In this document: positions 32,089 to 39,958 of the stretch, piece by piece
Layout: each line of letters starts with the position of its first letter
Numbering within the stretch: the stretch's first letter is position 1
From: Clostridiales bacterium UBA2432
Lineage (GTDB): Bacteria; Bacillota; Clostridia; Lachnospirales; Vallitaleaceae
Length of the DNA stretch: 42,851 nt
Reading direction: 5' to 3'
Assembly: GCA_002342805.1 (NCBI GenBank)
Contig: DDQW01000051.1
Span: 1 to 42,851, forward strand
Notes under the pieces: generated by a model
Told to the model about the DNA's origin: nothing
Database searches by the model: none
What the model saw: the letters and a program-made list of their open reading frames with translations, nothing else
Program-made: the position numbers and the translations under genes

Positions 32089-34833
32089 TTAATTGTTTAT
32101 TTGAACATCTATCCATTGTCCGGTAACTTCAACTTCTCGTCCTAAGTAATCTTCAAAATAATCTTGATGTTTTGGTTCATACTTGACTTTGACTATGTCT
32201 CCTGTTTCAATATCTACGCCCAATTGTTCGGCTTCAAATTCAATAAAACCTTCACCATCTGGTACAAAAAGACTTCCTTTTGGAATAACCTCCTCATCAT
32301 TAACAAGTAATGTAAACATACATGCAAAACCATGATCAAGTTCTCCTGTATAGTTGATTGTAAGGAAACCATCAAGTGCATTAAATTCAGCTGAATCGAA
32401 TGTCACTTCCGGAATCACTTCCGGAACTATATTTTCAGTTGTAAGCGTAAGTGTATTACCCATAATATCAATAAAGTCTACTTCAATCAAATAGCTGTCA
32501 TATTCGCCAGGTTCTTCAACAAAAACCTCAAATTCAATCCAGTCATTGGAATAACCACATCCGTAATTATGACCAATAAGCTCGGTCACTTCATTATTCG
32601 CATTAATTCCTTTTACAACAATTGTTTCATATACATAATCATTGGCTCCATTATTTACTTCCAATATATTATACATATAGTCTTCTGAGATTAACCACTT
32701 GTCCAATGTTGGATCAAGTATTGTTATCCCTTGAACCTGATCACTTTCTAATTGATTTTTATCTGTTGATACATCATATATTAATCCTTGATTATTATAG
32801 TCAATATTGATATTCTCCGGGCTTACATCTGTACTTAACCCTGAGACCTCAAGAATCAAATAATCATAATGTTCATTCGCAGCATGATATTTAACATCCG
32901 TCACTGAAATAGCCGCCGATGTTGTAGCATTCATAACAGAAATCGAAAAACTAGCTTCAGCCCCATTTTCAACAACGACTTTTTCTGTAAGCGGAATAGC
33001 TATCGATGTATACGTTTTATCAATATATGTAGCATCATAAATTGAAAAATTAGGCGAATATGTATCTAGTTCATCATAAATCATTTCACCAATCTCAACT
33101 CGTGTAACTTCTTCTGATACGTTATCCTTATCCACCAATACAAATTCACAAGTCGCGAAATCAGTATCTGTAATTCTCATCCAAGTAGTAATGCTGTGCT
33201 CTTGTGTGTCTACAATCTCTAAATCGCCGCTATCATAAACATGATATGGATATTCGATTCCGGCATGTCCATGCAGTATTGATTCTACACTTGAATAATC
33301 ATCTGTGTTATATTTATCAGCAATATAGTGAACAGTTACTGGATTGGCTTCACTTGCTTCCGCTAGTTTAACTTTCATTACCACATAACCGTCCTCATTA
33401 ACGCTAACACTCGGATAACCTGCTGCAAATCTAGAATCAATATATATAGCTCCTGAAGTTGTACTTGGTGGTGTTTCCGGAGTGCCCTCATCGTCCTGAT
33501 CACTATCTCCGGGTGATGATCCGCCTCCTGATGAACCACCACTTGACGAACCACCACCGGATGAACCGGTATTTGAATCATTATCTGTCTTTGCAGTTGA
33601 TGTTTCTCCACCTTTTACGTCTTTACCATCAACTTCTGTTCCGTCAACATCGTCGTCAACTTCGACTTCTTCGATTGTTCCTTTTCCATCTATCTTAACA
33701 TTATCGGCACCATCTTTCACGTTCATCTTACCGATCTTTGCTTTATCGTCTACTCTAATTTGAATATCTTTAGCTTCGACATTTACTTCATCAAATTCAC
33801 CATCAAATTCAATCTCGGCTCCGGCTACAACTTCCTTCGGAATCGTGATGCGTTCAAACCCGCCACCAATTAATTCTTTTTCAACTAGAATAGCACCTGA
33901 TGCTAATATTGTTGCTTTGATTTCAGTTCTTCCTGATGCAACTAAACGAATCTTGTTGTCTGTTTTTTTAACTACAACAGCACCTTCAACTGTTACATTG
34001 TTAAAATAGATTGAGTTCTCTCCGCCACCTTTAATGAGTGTATTTCCTTTAACCACAACATTATCAAGATTCACTTCACCATCAGCAACTCCTTCTGCAA
34101 CGTAAAGATCACCTTCAATAATTACATTTTCTAGTATAATATCTGCTGAACTGATAGTAGCATTGCCTTCAATCGTCAAGAGGTCTTCTTCCGTTCCTCC
34201 ATATGTACCTTCTACTAAATACATTGCACCAAATGCTCGATTTAATAAGGTTACGGCTTCTGCACGTGTTATATTGCTTGATATATTTAATTGTTTATTA
34301 TTTCCTTGAATTAGCCCTTTTTCAATTAAAGTATCCACTTCAGATATTGCCCAATCTGCAACTTCATAGCCGTCTGTAAATTGGCTAACATGCGGATAAC
34401 TGCTTTTCGCATCATAATTCATCATGTTAGCAACCACAACTGCCACTTCTTGGCGCGTAATGGGTTGCTCCGGACGAAATGTCCCATCATTGTATCCGCC
34501 GGCTAATCCAGCCTCTGCTGCTTTTAAAACAACATCATTATACCAGTCACTTGAATGAACATCAACAAAGCCTGCTTCTGCTGACTCTTGTAATCCAATT
34601 ATATTATCGATCAAGGTATAAAATTCTGCACGTTTGATACTTACATTTGGTTTAAACGAACCATCTGCATACCCATTAATCAAACCCTCATTCATCCATT
34701 CCTTAACCGTAGCTTCCGCCCAATGTTCTCCAACATCGGCTGCTACCTCATTTGCTGATACCGGCACTAATAATGTTGTCGTCATCAAGATAACACTAAT
34801 TATTACCGATAACATTTTTTTCATTCTTTTCAT
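32089..34833 (-). CDS. SLH-domain surface protein with beta-helix and Gly/Ser linker
   Basis: A 914-residue exported protein. Signal peptide at residues 1-27 (LSVIISVILMTTTLLVPVSA). Three SLH domains follow at about 36-80 (GLINGYADGSFKPNVSIKRA), 89-138 (GLAGGYNDGTFRPEQPITRQ) and 151-200, the third with a weaker loop. Residues about 205-410 are repetitive Val/Ile/Asn-rich strands suggestive of a parallel beta-helix (SSADIILENVIIEGDLYVAE, EVNLDNVVVKGNTLIKGG). A Gly/Ser then Asp/Pro linker spans about 415-455, and the rest looks like stacked beta-sandwich domains. SLH domains normally bind pyruvylated secondary cell-wall polymer, so it sits non-covalently on the wall. AAAGGAG precedes ATG 34833. 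Its specific function is unknown. Confidence 0.88.
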   Translation of the reverse strand: MKRMKKMLSVIISVILMTTTLLVPVSANEVAADVGEHWAEATVKEWMNEGLINGYADGSFKPNVSIKRAEFYTLIDNIIGLQESAEAGFVDVHSSDWYNDVVLKAAEAGLAGGYNDGTFRPEQPITRQEVAVVVANMMNYDAKSSYPHVSQFTDGYEVADWAISEVDTLIEKGLIQGNNKQLNISSNITRAEAVTLLNRAFGAMYLVEGTYGGTEEDLLTIEGNATISSADIILENVIIEGDLYVAEGVADGEVNLDNVVVKGNTLIKGGGENSIYFNNVTVEGAVVVKKTDNKIRLVASGRTEIKATILASGAILVEKELIGGGFERITIPKEVVAGAEIEFDGEFDEVNVEAKDIQIRVDDKAKIGKMNVKDGADNVKIDGKGTIEEVEVDDDVDGTEVDGKDVKGGETSTAKTDNDSNTGSSGGGSSSGGSSGGGSSPGDSDQDDEGTPETPPSTTSGAIYIDSRFAAGYPSVSVNEDGYVVMKVKLAEASEANPVTVHYIADKYNTDDYSSVESILHGHAGIEYPYHVYDSGDLEIVDTQEHSITTWMRITDTDFATCEFVLVDKDNVSEEVTRVEIGEMIYDELDTYSPNFSIYDATYIDKTYTSIAIPLTEKVVVENGAEASFSISVMNATTSAAISVTDVKYHAANEHYDYLILEVSGLSTDVSPENINIDYNNQGLIYDVSTDKNQLESDQVQGITILDPTLDKWLISEDYMYNILEVNNGANDYVYETIVVKGINANNEVTELIGHNYGCGYSNDWIEFEVFVEEPGEYDSYLIEVDFIDIMGNTLTLTTENIVPEVIPEVTFDSAEFNALDGFLTINYTGELDHGFACMFTLLVNDEEVIPKGSLFVPDGEGFIEFEAEQLGVDIETGDIVKVKYEPKHQDYFEDYLGREVEVTGQWIDVQINN

Positions 34834-34883
34834 TTGTTACTCCTTTCACCTTATTAATTTTTTTGCACTAATGTGCTAAAGTA

Positions 34884-34912
34884 ATTATATCGTATAATAT
34901 TTAACAATTCAA
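34884..34912 (-). promoter_or_regulatory. Sigma-A promoter of the 914-residue SLH gene
   Basis: Reverse strand TTGAAT (34907-34912), 17-base spacer, TATAAT (34884-34889), about 50 bases before the ATG. A GCAC-TAAT-GTGC mini-hairpin falls in the 5' leader (34866-34877). Confidence 0.6.
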
Positions 34913-34964
34913 TATAAAATTTTATATTTTTTACAAAGAGAAAAACAGTTGCGTATCACAATAT

Positions 34965-35013
34965 ATTTGCATAAAAAAACCTCGCATTATGCGAGGTTTT
35001 TTTTATGCAAATA
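34965..35013 (-). terminator. Strong bidirectional terminator after the 857-residue SLH gene
   Basis: A near-perfect stem of about 22 bp: ATTTGCATAAAAAAACCTCG on the left pairs with CGAGGTTTTTTTTATGCAAA on the right, around CATTATG. GC-rich core CCTCGCA/TGCGAGG with T-runs on both strands. It lies 12 bases past the stop at 35025, as expected for a very highly expressed gene. Confidence 0.9.
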
Positions 35014-35024
35014 TTAATTTACAA

Positions 35025-37598
35025 TTACTTTGCAACTGGTTTAACATCAACAACAATCATGTCAACATATTTTGTATCAGCAGCTGAACTAACTGTTTCA
35101 ACAAATTGAACACTACTGAAAGTATAGTCTTTTAGGTTGATATCACGAAGTTGTTTAACATCAGAAGTACCAGGATACATAAATAAGATAATAGCATCAT
35201 CAGTTAATCTATAAACAGTACCACTATCTACAGTCACTTTTTCGCCACTGATATCTACAGCAGCACCTGTAGTAGCAAGAGCTTCACTGTTAATCTTAGC
35301 AGTAGCAATTGCGTTGATTCCAGTTACCAAACCTGTTTCATCACTAATTTCTAATTCTAAGTAATTGCCAGGAATCGCTAACTTGTCTACTTCAAATGTA
35401 TGCTTATCTTCATCACCATCTAAATTGGCCCAAGCTTTAAGTCTTGTAACTTCATTTGTGCCAACTGTTAAAGAAGTGTCTCTGAACGCATGAATCTTTG
35501 TTTTATCTTCATCTGCATTTGTTTGAGTTGCAACAAAGTATTTAGCAGATGTTCCACCGTCATGGTAGTAACTATTGTCAGTTCCAACTAATGTATCAAA
35601 TTCCGCTTCACTCCAGTCCACAACACTAACATCACCAGCATCAATTGATTTTGCTAAGTTAGGTACAGATCCAAAATAATCACTATAATCAGCGATTACA
35701 AAAATCGGAGTACTAGAAGAGATTCGTTGACCATTAATAAACTTTTCATCAAGTTTGAATCCAGCAGTAACTGAAGCTTCAGTTAAAGTATTAATTTCAA
35801 CAATGTCACCATCATCATTATATACAAATTCTACAACATTAAGTCTTGACAACTCATTAGCTGGGTTTACCACCAATGCGCCTTTATCATCATCAGTCAC
35901 TGTGAAGTTAGTAACAGAACTGATAGAACCTGTATAAGTAATTGCACTGTCTGTGTCATAATCATTGATTTCTGATAAATCATCAAGATTAATAACTTCA
36001 GTTACTTTTGTTCCCTCTTCATTTACAAAAACAAATCTAGCATATACATCACTGAAATCTTCATCAAATACTACGTCTTGAAGTAGTACACCTGCAACTG
36101 TATCAGTATCAGCAACACCTAAATCACCTGTAACATAAACTAATTTACCAAATCGGTCTAAGTAGATAGCAACTTCTTCTTCAGTGTCTTCAAATTGCTC
36201 AGCAGCGTCTTTATCCATATCGTCTAAATCGCCATCTTCGTTTACATATTGAGCTGTAATGCCTAACTTATCATTAAAGTATAGATATTCTTCATCATCA
36301 ACATCAAAACCTTCTACGAAAATCGCTGTGATCTCGCCAACAATTGCTTCATTGTAAACTTCAGCAACATCAGTTGTATAGTTAATAATAACTACGTCAC
36401 CTTCTACGAAGTCTTCAACACTTGCAAATTTTCCATCTTTGAAAACAGTAAAGCCGTCGAAATCAACTTCTTCATCTTCTATTGTAGTCACAACGTCTTC
36501 ATCAACAGAGTCTACAACGATCATATCTTTTAATTCATAAGCATCGACACGAACAACATCATTCTTGTTGTCAAGAACAACTTTCGCTAATCCATATGAT
36601 TTACCATCTAAATAATCTGCAGTGCTATCTGAAGCAGTAATATCTACATTAAAACCATTTGCCATTTCAAATGTTTTATCCATATCCACTAATTTGATTT
36701 TATCAGTAGATCCTGGCTTCATTTCAACAGCATCAATATAGTAGTCGCTTGTAATTTCAGCAAAGATAAGTTCATCATCTTCTTCGTCAACCCAAACAGT
36801 TAACTCATTTAAGTATAGGTCATATAAGTCATCTCCCGAAAGAACTTCAAAAGAACCTAAACCACTAAGTGTAACTTCATTATCATCTGTATCATAACCT
36901 GATGCAACAACTTCTTTGTATTGATTAACATCTAAGTTGTCATTTAATAATGTAACGCCAGTTTGTGGTCCATAGTTTACTGACCCGTCATCATCATAGC
37001 CTTTTGCGCCCCACTTTTCAATAACAAGTGTATTTACCAACATTTTAGCCGCATTACCGCGAGTTGCATTTGTTACACTTGATACATAAACATCATCAAG
37101 AACACCTAAAATGTTTGCACGAGTAATGTAGTTCGCTGGCCAGTTTCCTTCTTTGTCTACAATTGGACCTAATCCAATAAGACGAGTAAGGATTGTAATC
37201 GCTTCAGCGTTTGATAAAGGATTACTTGGTTTGTAAGTACCATCTGGATATCCTTTAAGAATACCTCTGTCAACCGCTACATTGATATAACCAGCTGCCC
37301 AATGGAAAGCGTCTACATCAGTGAAGATTGTGTTTGACTTAGATACTTCAGCAGCATCGTTAAGTCCTAATGCAAGAACTGCAATTTTAGCAAATTCTGC
37401 ACGAGTGATTTGTCCTTCTGGACGGAAAGTACCATCTGGGTAACCTTCCATAATGCCTAAGGCACTAAGTTTGCCAACCGCTACTTCGAAATCAGTATCA
37501 ACAACATCTTCATTTACTGCTGCAAATGCTGATGACATTGAACCGAAAACTAAAACGAGTGTTAACAATAAAGCCATAAAACGTTTTGTGTTTTTCAT
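35025..37598 (-). CDS. SLH-domain S-layer protein, likely a major surface protein
   Basis: An 857-residue exported, strongly acidic protein. Signal peptide ends at SSAFA (about residue 27). SLH domains at about 35-78 (LGIMEGYPDGTFRPEGQITR), 90-143 (GILKGYPDGTYKPSNPLSNA) and 150-195 (third, degenerate). The remaining 650 residues are Asp/Glu-rich beta-structured sequence (SVDEDVVTTIEDEEVDFDGF), low in Cys, as in S-layer proteins that bind Ca2+. Tandem promoters, AAAGGAGG, a 70-nt leader and a strong terminator point to high expression, so this is the best candidate for the main S-layer subunit. Wall anchoring would need pyruvylated polymer (csaB), not in this window. Confidence 0.9.
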   Translation of the reverse strand: MKNTKRFMALLLTLVLVFGSMSSAFAAVNEDVVDTDFEVAVGKLSALGIMEGYPDGTFRPEGQITRAEFAKIAVLALGLNDAAEVSKSNTIFTDVDAFHWAAGYINVAVDRGILKGYPDGTYKPSNPLSNAEAITILTRLIGLGPIVDKEGNWPANYITRANILGVLDDVYVSSVTNATRGNAAKMLVNTLVIEKWGAKGYDDDGSVNYGPQTGVTLLNDNLDVNQYKEVVASGYDTDDNEVTLSGLGSFEVLSGDDLYDLYLNELTVWVDEEDDELIFAEITSDYYIDAVEMKPGSTDKIKLVDMDKTFEMANGFNVDITASDSTADYLDGKSYGLAKVVLDNKNDVVRVDAYELKDMIVVDSVDEDVVTTIEDEEVDFDGFTVFKDGKFASVEDFVEGDVVIINYTTDVAEVYNEAIVGEITAIFVEGFDVDDEEYLYFNDKLGITAQYVNEDGDLDDMDKDAAEQFEDTEEEVAIYLDRFGKLVYVTGDLGVADTDTVAGVLLQDVVFDEDFSDVYARFVFVNEEGTKVTEVINLDDLSEINDYDTDSAITYTGSISSVTNFTVTDDDKGALVVNPANELSRLNVVEFVYNDDGDIVEINTLTEASVTAGFKLDEKFINGQRISSSTPIFVIADYSDYFGSVPNLAKSIDAGDVSVVDWSEAEFDTLVGTDNSYYHDGGTSAKYFVATQTNADEDKTKIHAFRDTSLTVGTNEVTRLKAWANLDGDEDKHTFEVDKLAIPGNYLELEISDETGLVTGINAIATAKINSEALATTGAAVDISGEKVTVDSGTVYRLTDDAIILFMYPGTSDVKQLRDINLKDYTFSSVQFVETVSSAADTKYVDMIVVDVKPVAK

Positions 37599-37645
37599 GT
37601 TTGTGTTTCCTCCTTTAAAATAGTTATCTGTTTATTACAGACCAA

Positions 37646-37675
37646 ATTATAGCACTCCCCTTTAAGAATCGTCAA
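37646..37675 (-). promoter_or_regulatory. Proximal promoter of the S-layer gene
   Basis: Reverse strand TTGACG (37670-37675), 18-base spacer, TATAAT (37646-37651) with an extended TGC just before it, roughly 45 bases upstream of the ATG. The near-consensus elements match the expectation of strong expression. Confidence 0.75.
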
Positions 37676-37754
37676 TATGTAACAACTAGATGTAATGTTA
37701 TTGTAACACAACACTCTCCCGCCGTTCTCATATGCTTTACCTAAAGTCTGTGCC

Positions 37755-37790
37755 TGTAATTCATTCTATCACAACGGCGACGAATTACAA
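37755..37790 (-). promoter_or_regulatory. Distal S-layer promoter inside an inverted repeat
   Basis: Reverse strand TTGTAA (37785-37790), 16-base spacer, TAGAAT (37763-37768) with extended TGA. TGTAATTC (37755-37762) and GAATTACA (37782-37789) are a perfect 8-bp inverted repeat framing the promoter core, which could be an operator. Further TGTAAC/TGTAAT motifs occur at about 37679-37710 and 37806-37820. Confidence 0.45.
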
Positions 37791-37825
37791 GCGTTTTTGC
37801 GATTTGTAACGTAGGTGTAATATTT

Positions 37826-39481
37826 CTATTCATAGGCAAATTGCTGTTTTTCATCCTCCACCCATTCATGGTAGTAGTTGAGCACATCATTTGGCTTCAG
37901 TGGTTTACTGTAATAGTAGCCTTGTATAATGTCACAAGACATTGCTTCTAATATCTCAGCCTGCTCTCTTGTCTCAACACCTTCTGCCACAACCTCCTTA
38001 TCTAGTTGATGGACATAACCGATGATACTCTGAACCAAGACACGAATCTCACGCCGGTTCAGTCGATCTACGAAGTATTTATCCAGCTTCACTGTATCCA
38101 CATCCACCTCTCCCATGGAAAAATGGGTATTATATCCAGTTCCATAATCATCAATAGCAACGCTATACCCTAATTGACCATATTGTTGCAAAACTTCTCG
38201 CAAGTGACTGTTACTGTCGATAACCACACGTTCTGTAATCTCAATCTCGATAGACTCCGGATGAATCCCCGCATGAACAAAGATCGCATGGAAGATCTCA
38301 CGAAAGGCCGGATCCATAAGCTCTCTTGATGTTAAGTTGATGCCTACATTCACATCAATACCTTGTCGCTTCCATATTAACATCTGTTTTGCACATTCGC
38401 TTGCCACCCATAAGGATATCTCTCGGATGACACCAATATCTTCGGCCACTTTGATAAATACATCAGGACCTATCTGCGATTCCCCTTTACGATTCCAACG
38501 AATCAAGGCTTCAACACCACTAATGCTTTCTGTTCGCAAATCAATCTTGGGCTGGTAGACTAGATAGAAGTCGTTATTTCGAATGGCATGGGTTAGGGCA
38601 TTGGTTACATCGAAAGTCATTCGATTGGCTTGATCAATTGCTTCATTATAATAGAAGATTCCCGGCACATGACGTTCACCTTGATCGGATGCACTTCGCA
38701 CCCGGGACAATATATCAAAGACGCTTCTGCCATGTTCCGGATATTTGACCACACCCACTTTTACCAATAACTGTATTCGATAGCCATTAGTATTCATAGG
38801 GTTTGCAAAGAGTGCATAAAATTGCTGGGTTATTTCTTGTATATAGTCGTCTGAGGATCCTTCTATAACAGACAAAAACTCTGAACGACCATGAGAATAA
38901 CAGATATGGTTTTGAAAATTCCTTCTCATTTTGTTTCCCAAGTTCTGAATCATATCATTCACTGTTCCATCATCAACATATTTACTAATCATGTCAAGAT
39001 TAATCACCCTATACAAAACAATAGAAAAAGGACGCTTCTTATCAATAAGCATATCTAAATCTTGGTTTAATTTATTGGTGTTATATAACTTGGTATATAT
39101 ACTTCGAAGGTCGGATTCCCGCATCTGATAATTCAGATGATTTAAACGACCAACCAAGTAACTCGAAACAGCTCCCACTAAAACAAAGAAAAACATACGA
39201 ACTAACCATGTCTGGGGCCTTTGCATGATACCAAGATTAACATTAATGGGCATCAAGGGCCCTAATGACAGCCCTGCTAGGAATGTGGTAATAAAAGTTT
39301 CTCTGCGTCCAAAAAAATATGCCGAGGATAGAATAGCTAAATACATCAAGTGGGGCAAAGCATTACTTGTCCCTCCACTTATATAGACCAAAACTGCATA
39401 AACGACAATCTGAATAAGCACAAATATCCATTTGAGCCAATAACGTATCGTTTTGTTTTCGCGATATTTTTGTAAAACCAT
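37826..39481 (-). CDS. Membrane c-di-GMP phosphodiesterase: degenerate GGDEF plus EAL
   Basis: A 551-residue protein. About five to six membrane helices at residues 12-115, then a GGDEF-type domain (about 135-280) in which the signature is replaced by HGRSEF, so cyclase activity is unlikely. The EAL domain spans about 290-540 and keeps its key residues: GVEALIRW, NLTSRELMD, EITERVV, AIDDYGTGYN with the Asp pair, KLDKYF, and AEGVETREQAE. It should hydrolyse c-di-GMP to pGpG, the GGDEF remnant perhaps sensing GTP. It is divergent from the chemoreceptor gene; both could bear on surface attachment versus motility. The ribosome-binding site before ATG 39481 is weak (GAGGGCG). Confidence 0.9.
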   Translation of the reverse strand: MVLQKYRENKTIRYWLKWIFVLIQIVVYAVLVYISGGTSNALPHLMYLAILSSAYFFGRRETFITTFLAGLSLGPLMPINVNLGIMQRPQTWLVRMFFFVLVGAVSSYLVGRLNHLNYQMRESDLRSIYTKLYNTNKLNQDLDMLIDKKRPFSIVLYRVINLDMISKYVDDGTVNDMIQNLGNKMRRNFQNHICYSHGRSEFLSVIEGSSDDYIQEITQQFYALFANPMNTNGYRIQLLVKVGVVKYPEHGRSVFDILSRVRSASDQGERHVPGIFYYNEAIDQANRMTFDVTNALTHAIRNNDFYLVYQPKIDLRTESISGVEALIRWNRKGESQIGPDVFIKVAEDIGVIREISLWVASECAKQMLIWKRQGIDVNVGINLTSRELMDPAFREIFHAIFVHAGIHPESIEIEITERVVIDSNSHLREVLQQYGQLGYSVAIDDYGTGYNTHFSMGEVDVDTVKLDKYFVDRLNRREIRVLVQSIIGYVHQLDKEVVAEGVETREQAEILEAMSCDIIQGYYYSKPLKPNDVLNYYHEWVEDEKQQFAYE

Positions 39482-39530
39482 GGAGTCGCCCTCACTTCCC
39501 TTATAGTTCTTTCGTCCCTGTCTTAGTATA

Positions 39531-39558
39531 AGTATACCATAAAGTGTACGATATCCAA
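39531..39558 (-). promoter_or_regulatory. Probable promoter of the EAL gene, overlapping the palindromic repeat
   Basis: Reverse strand TTGGAT (39553-39558), 16-base spacer, TATACT (39531-39536) with extended TGG. The -35 lies in the first bases of the direct repeat that begins at 39554, so the repeat may have supplied or altered it. Confidence 0.45.
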
Positions 39559-39821
39559 TAAGAAAATATGTGCCAATCCATTTCGCTTAGAGTTTCATGA
39601 GCTTAAGAAAAGACCATGCAACGGATTCTAAACTCGCTGTCGCTCAAACAGAAGAATCCTTGTCTTGCATGGTCTTTTCTTTTCACTTTGAAACTCTACG
39701 GCTTATGGCTAAGCGTATATTTTACTATTGGGCATCTTGCTATGTTGCGAAACAGGAATATTTATAAACGTCACATATTAGAGAAAACATTTAATGGAAG
39801 GGCGACGTTCGTCACCAATGC
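39554..39821. repeat. Nested palindromic direct repeat, copy 1
   Basis: A 268-bp unit closely repeated at 41971. Its first ~180 bp form a nested palindrome: outer arms TCCAATAAGAAAATATG with the mirror near 39714-39732, CGCTTAG/CTAAGCG (39584-39590/39709-39715), AGAGTTTC/GAAACTCT (39589-39596/39690-39697), and a 17-bp inner stem AAGAAAAGACCATGCAA (39605-39621) with its mirror at 39665-39681, continued by GGATTCT/AGAATCC. The loop is near AACTCGCTGTCGCTCAAACA. The remaining ~90 bp end with a GACG-TT-CGTC hairpin and CACCAATGC. No coding content; a MITE-like or REP-like element is the best guess. Confidence 0.8.
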
Positions 39822-39901
39822 ACACGTTTTTATATGCACTATATATGGCCTATATATGACCAGATGTAAACATTTGTTCACGAATGCTTCCGACTATATA
39901 T

Positions 39902-39925
39902 TTAGGTTACCTAACATGCTATAAT
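39902..39925 (+). promoter_or_regulatory. Chemoreceptor promoter with palindrome TTAGGTTACCTAA
   Basis: Extended -10 TGC-TATAAT (39917-39925), 33 bases before ATG 39959. No good -35 is seen; the spacer is occupied by a perfect palindrome, TTAGGT-T-ACCTAA (39902-39914), a plausible activator or repressor site. Confidence 0.5.
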
Positions 39926-39958
39926 ACAAGCATTAGACAAATTGAGAAAGAGGTATGT

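Noticed and set aside
33480..33600. DNA-level tandem repeat in the SLH gene
   Set aside because: The repetition reflects degenerate Gly/Ser codons of a protein linker, without a constant unit.
33459..33698. Forward-strand Leu/His-rich open frame opposite the SLH gene
   Set aside because: It is the antisense shadow of the Gly/Ser/Asp linker codons; composition is explained by the repetitive linker.
39482..39958. c-di-GMP riboswitch between the EAL and chemoreceptor genes
   Set aside because: The GEMM-I/II core motifs were not found. The structured sequence there is the repeat element, which also occurs after the chemoreceptor gene.
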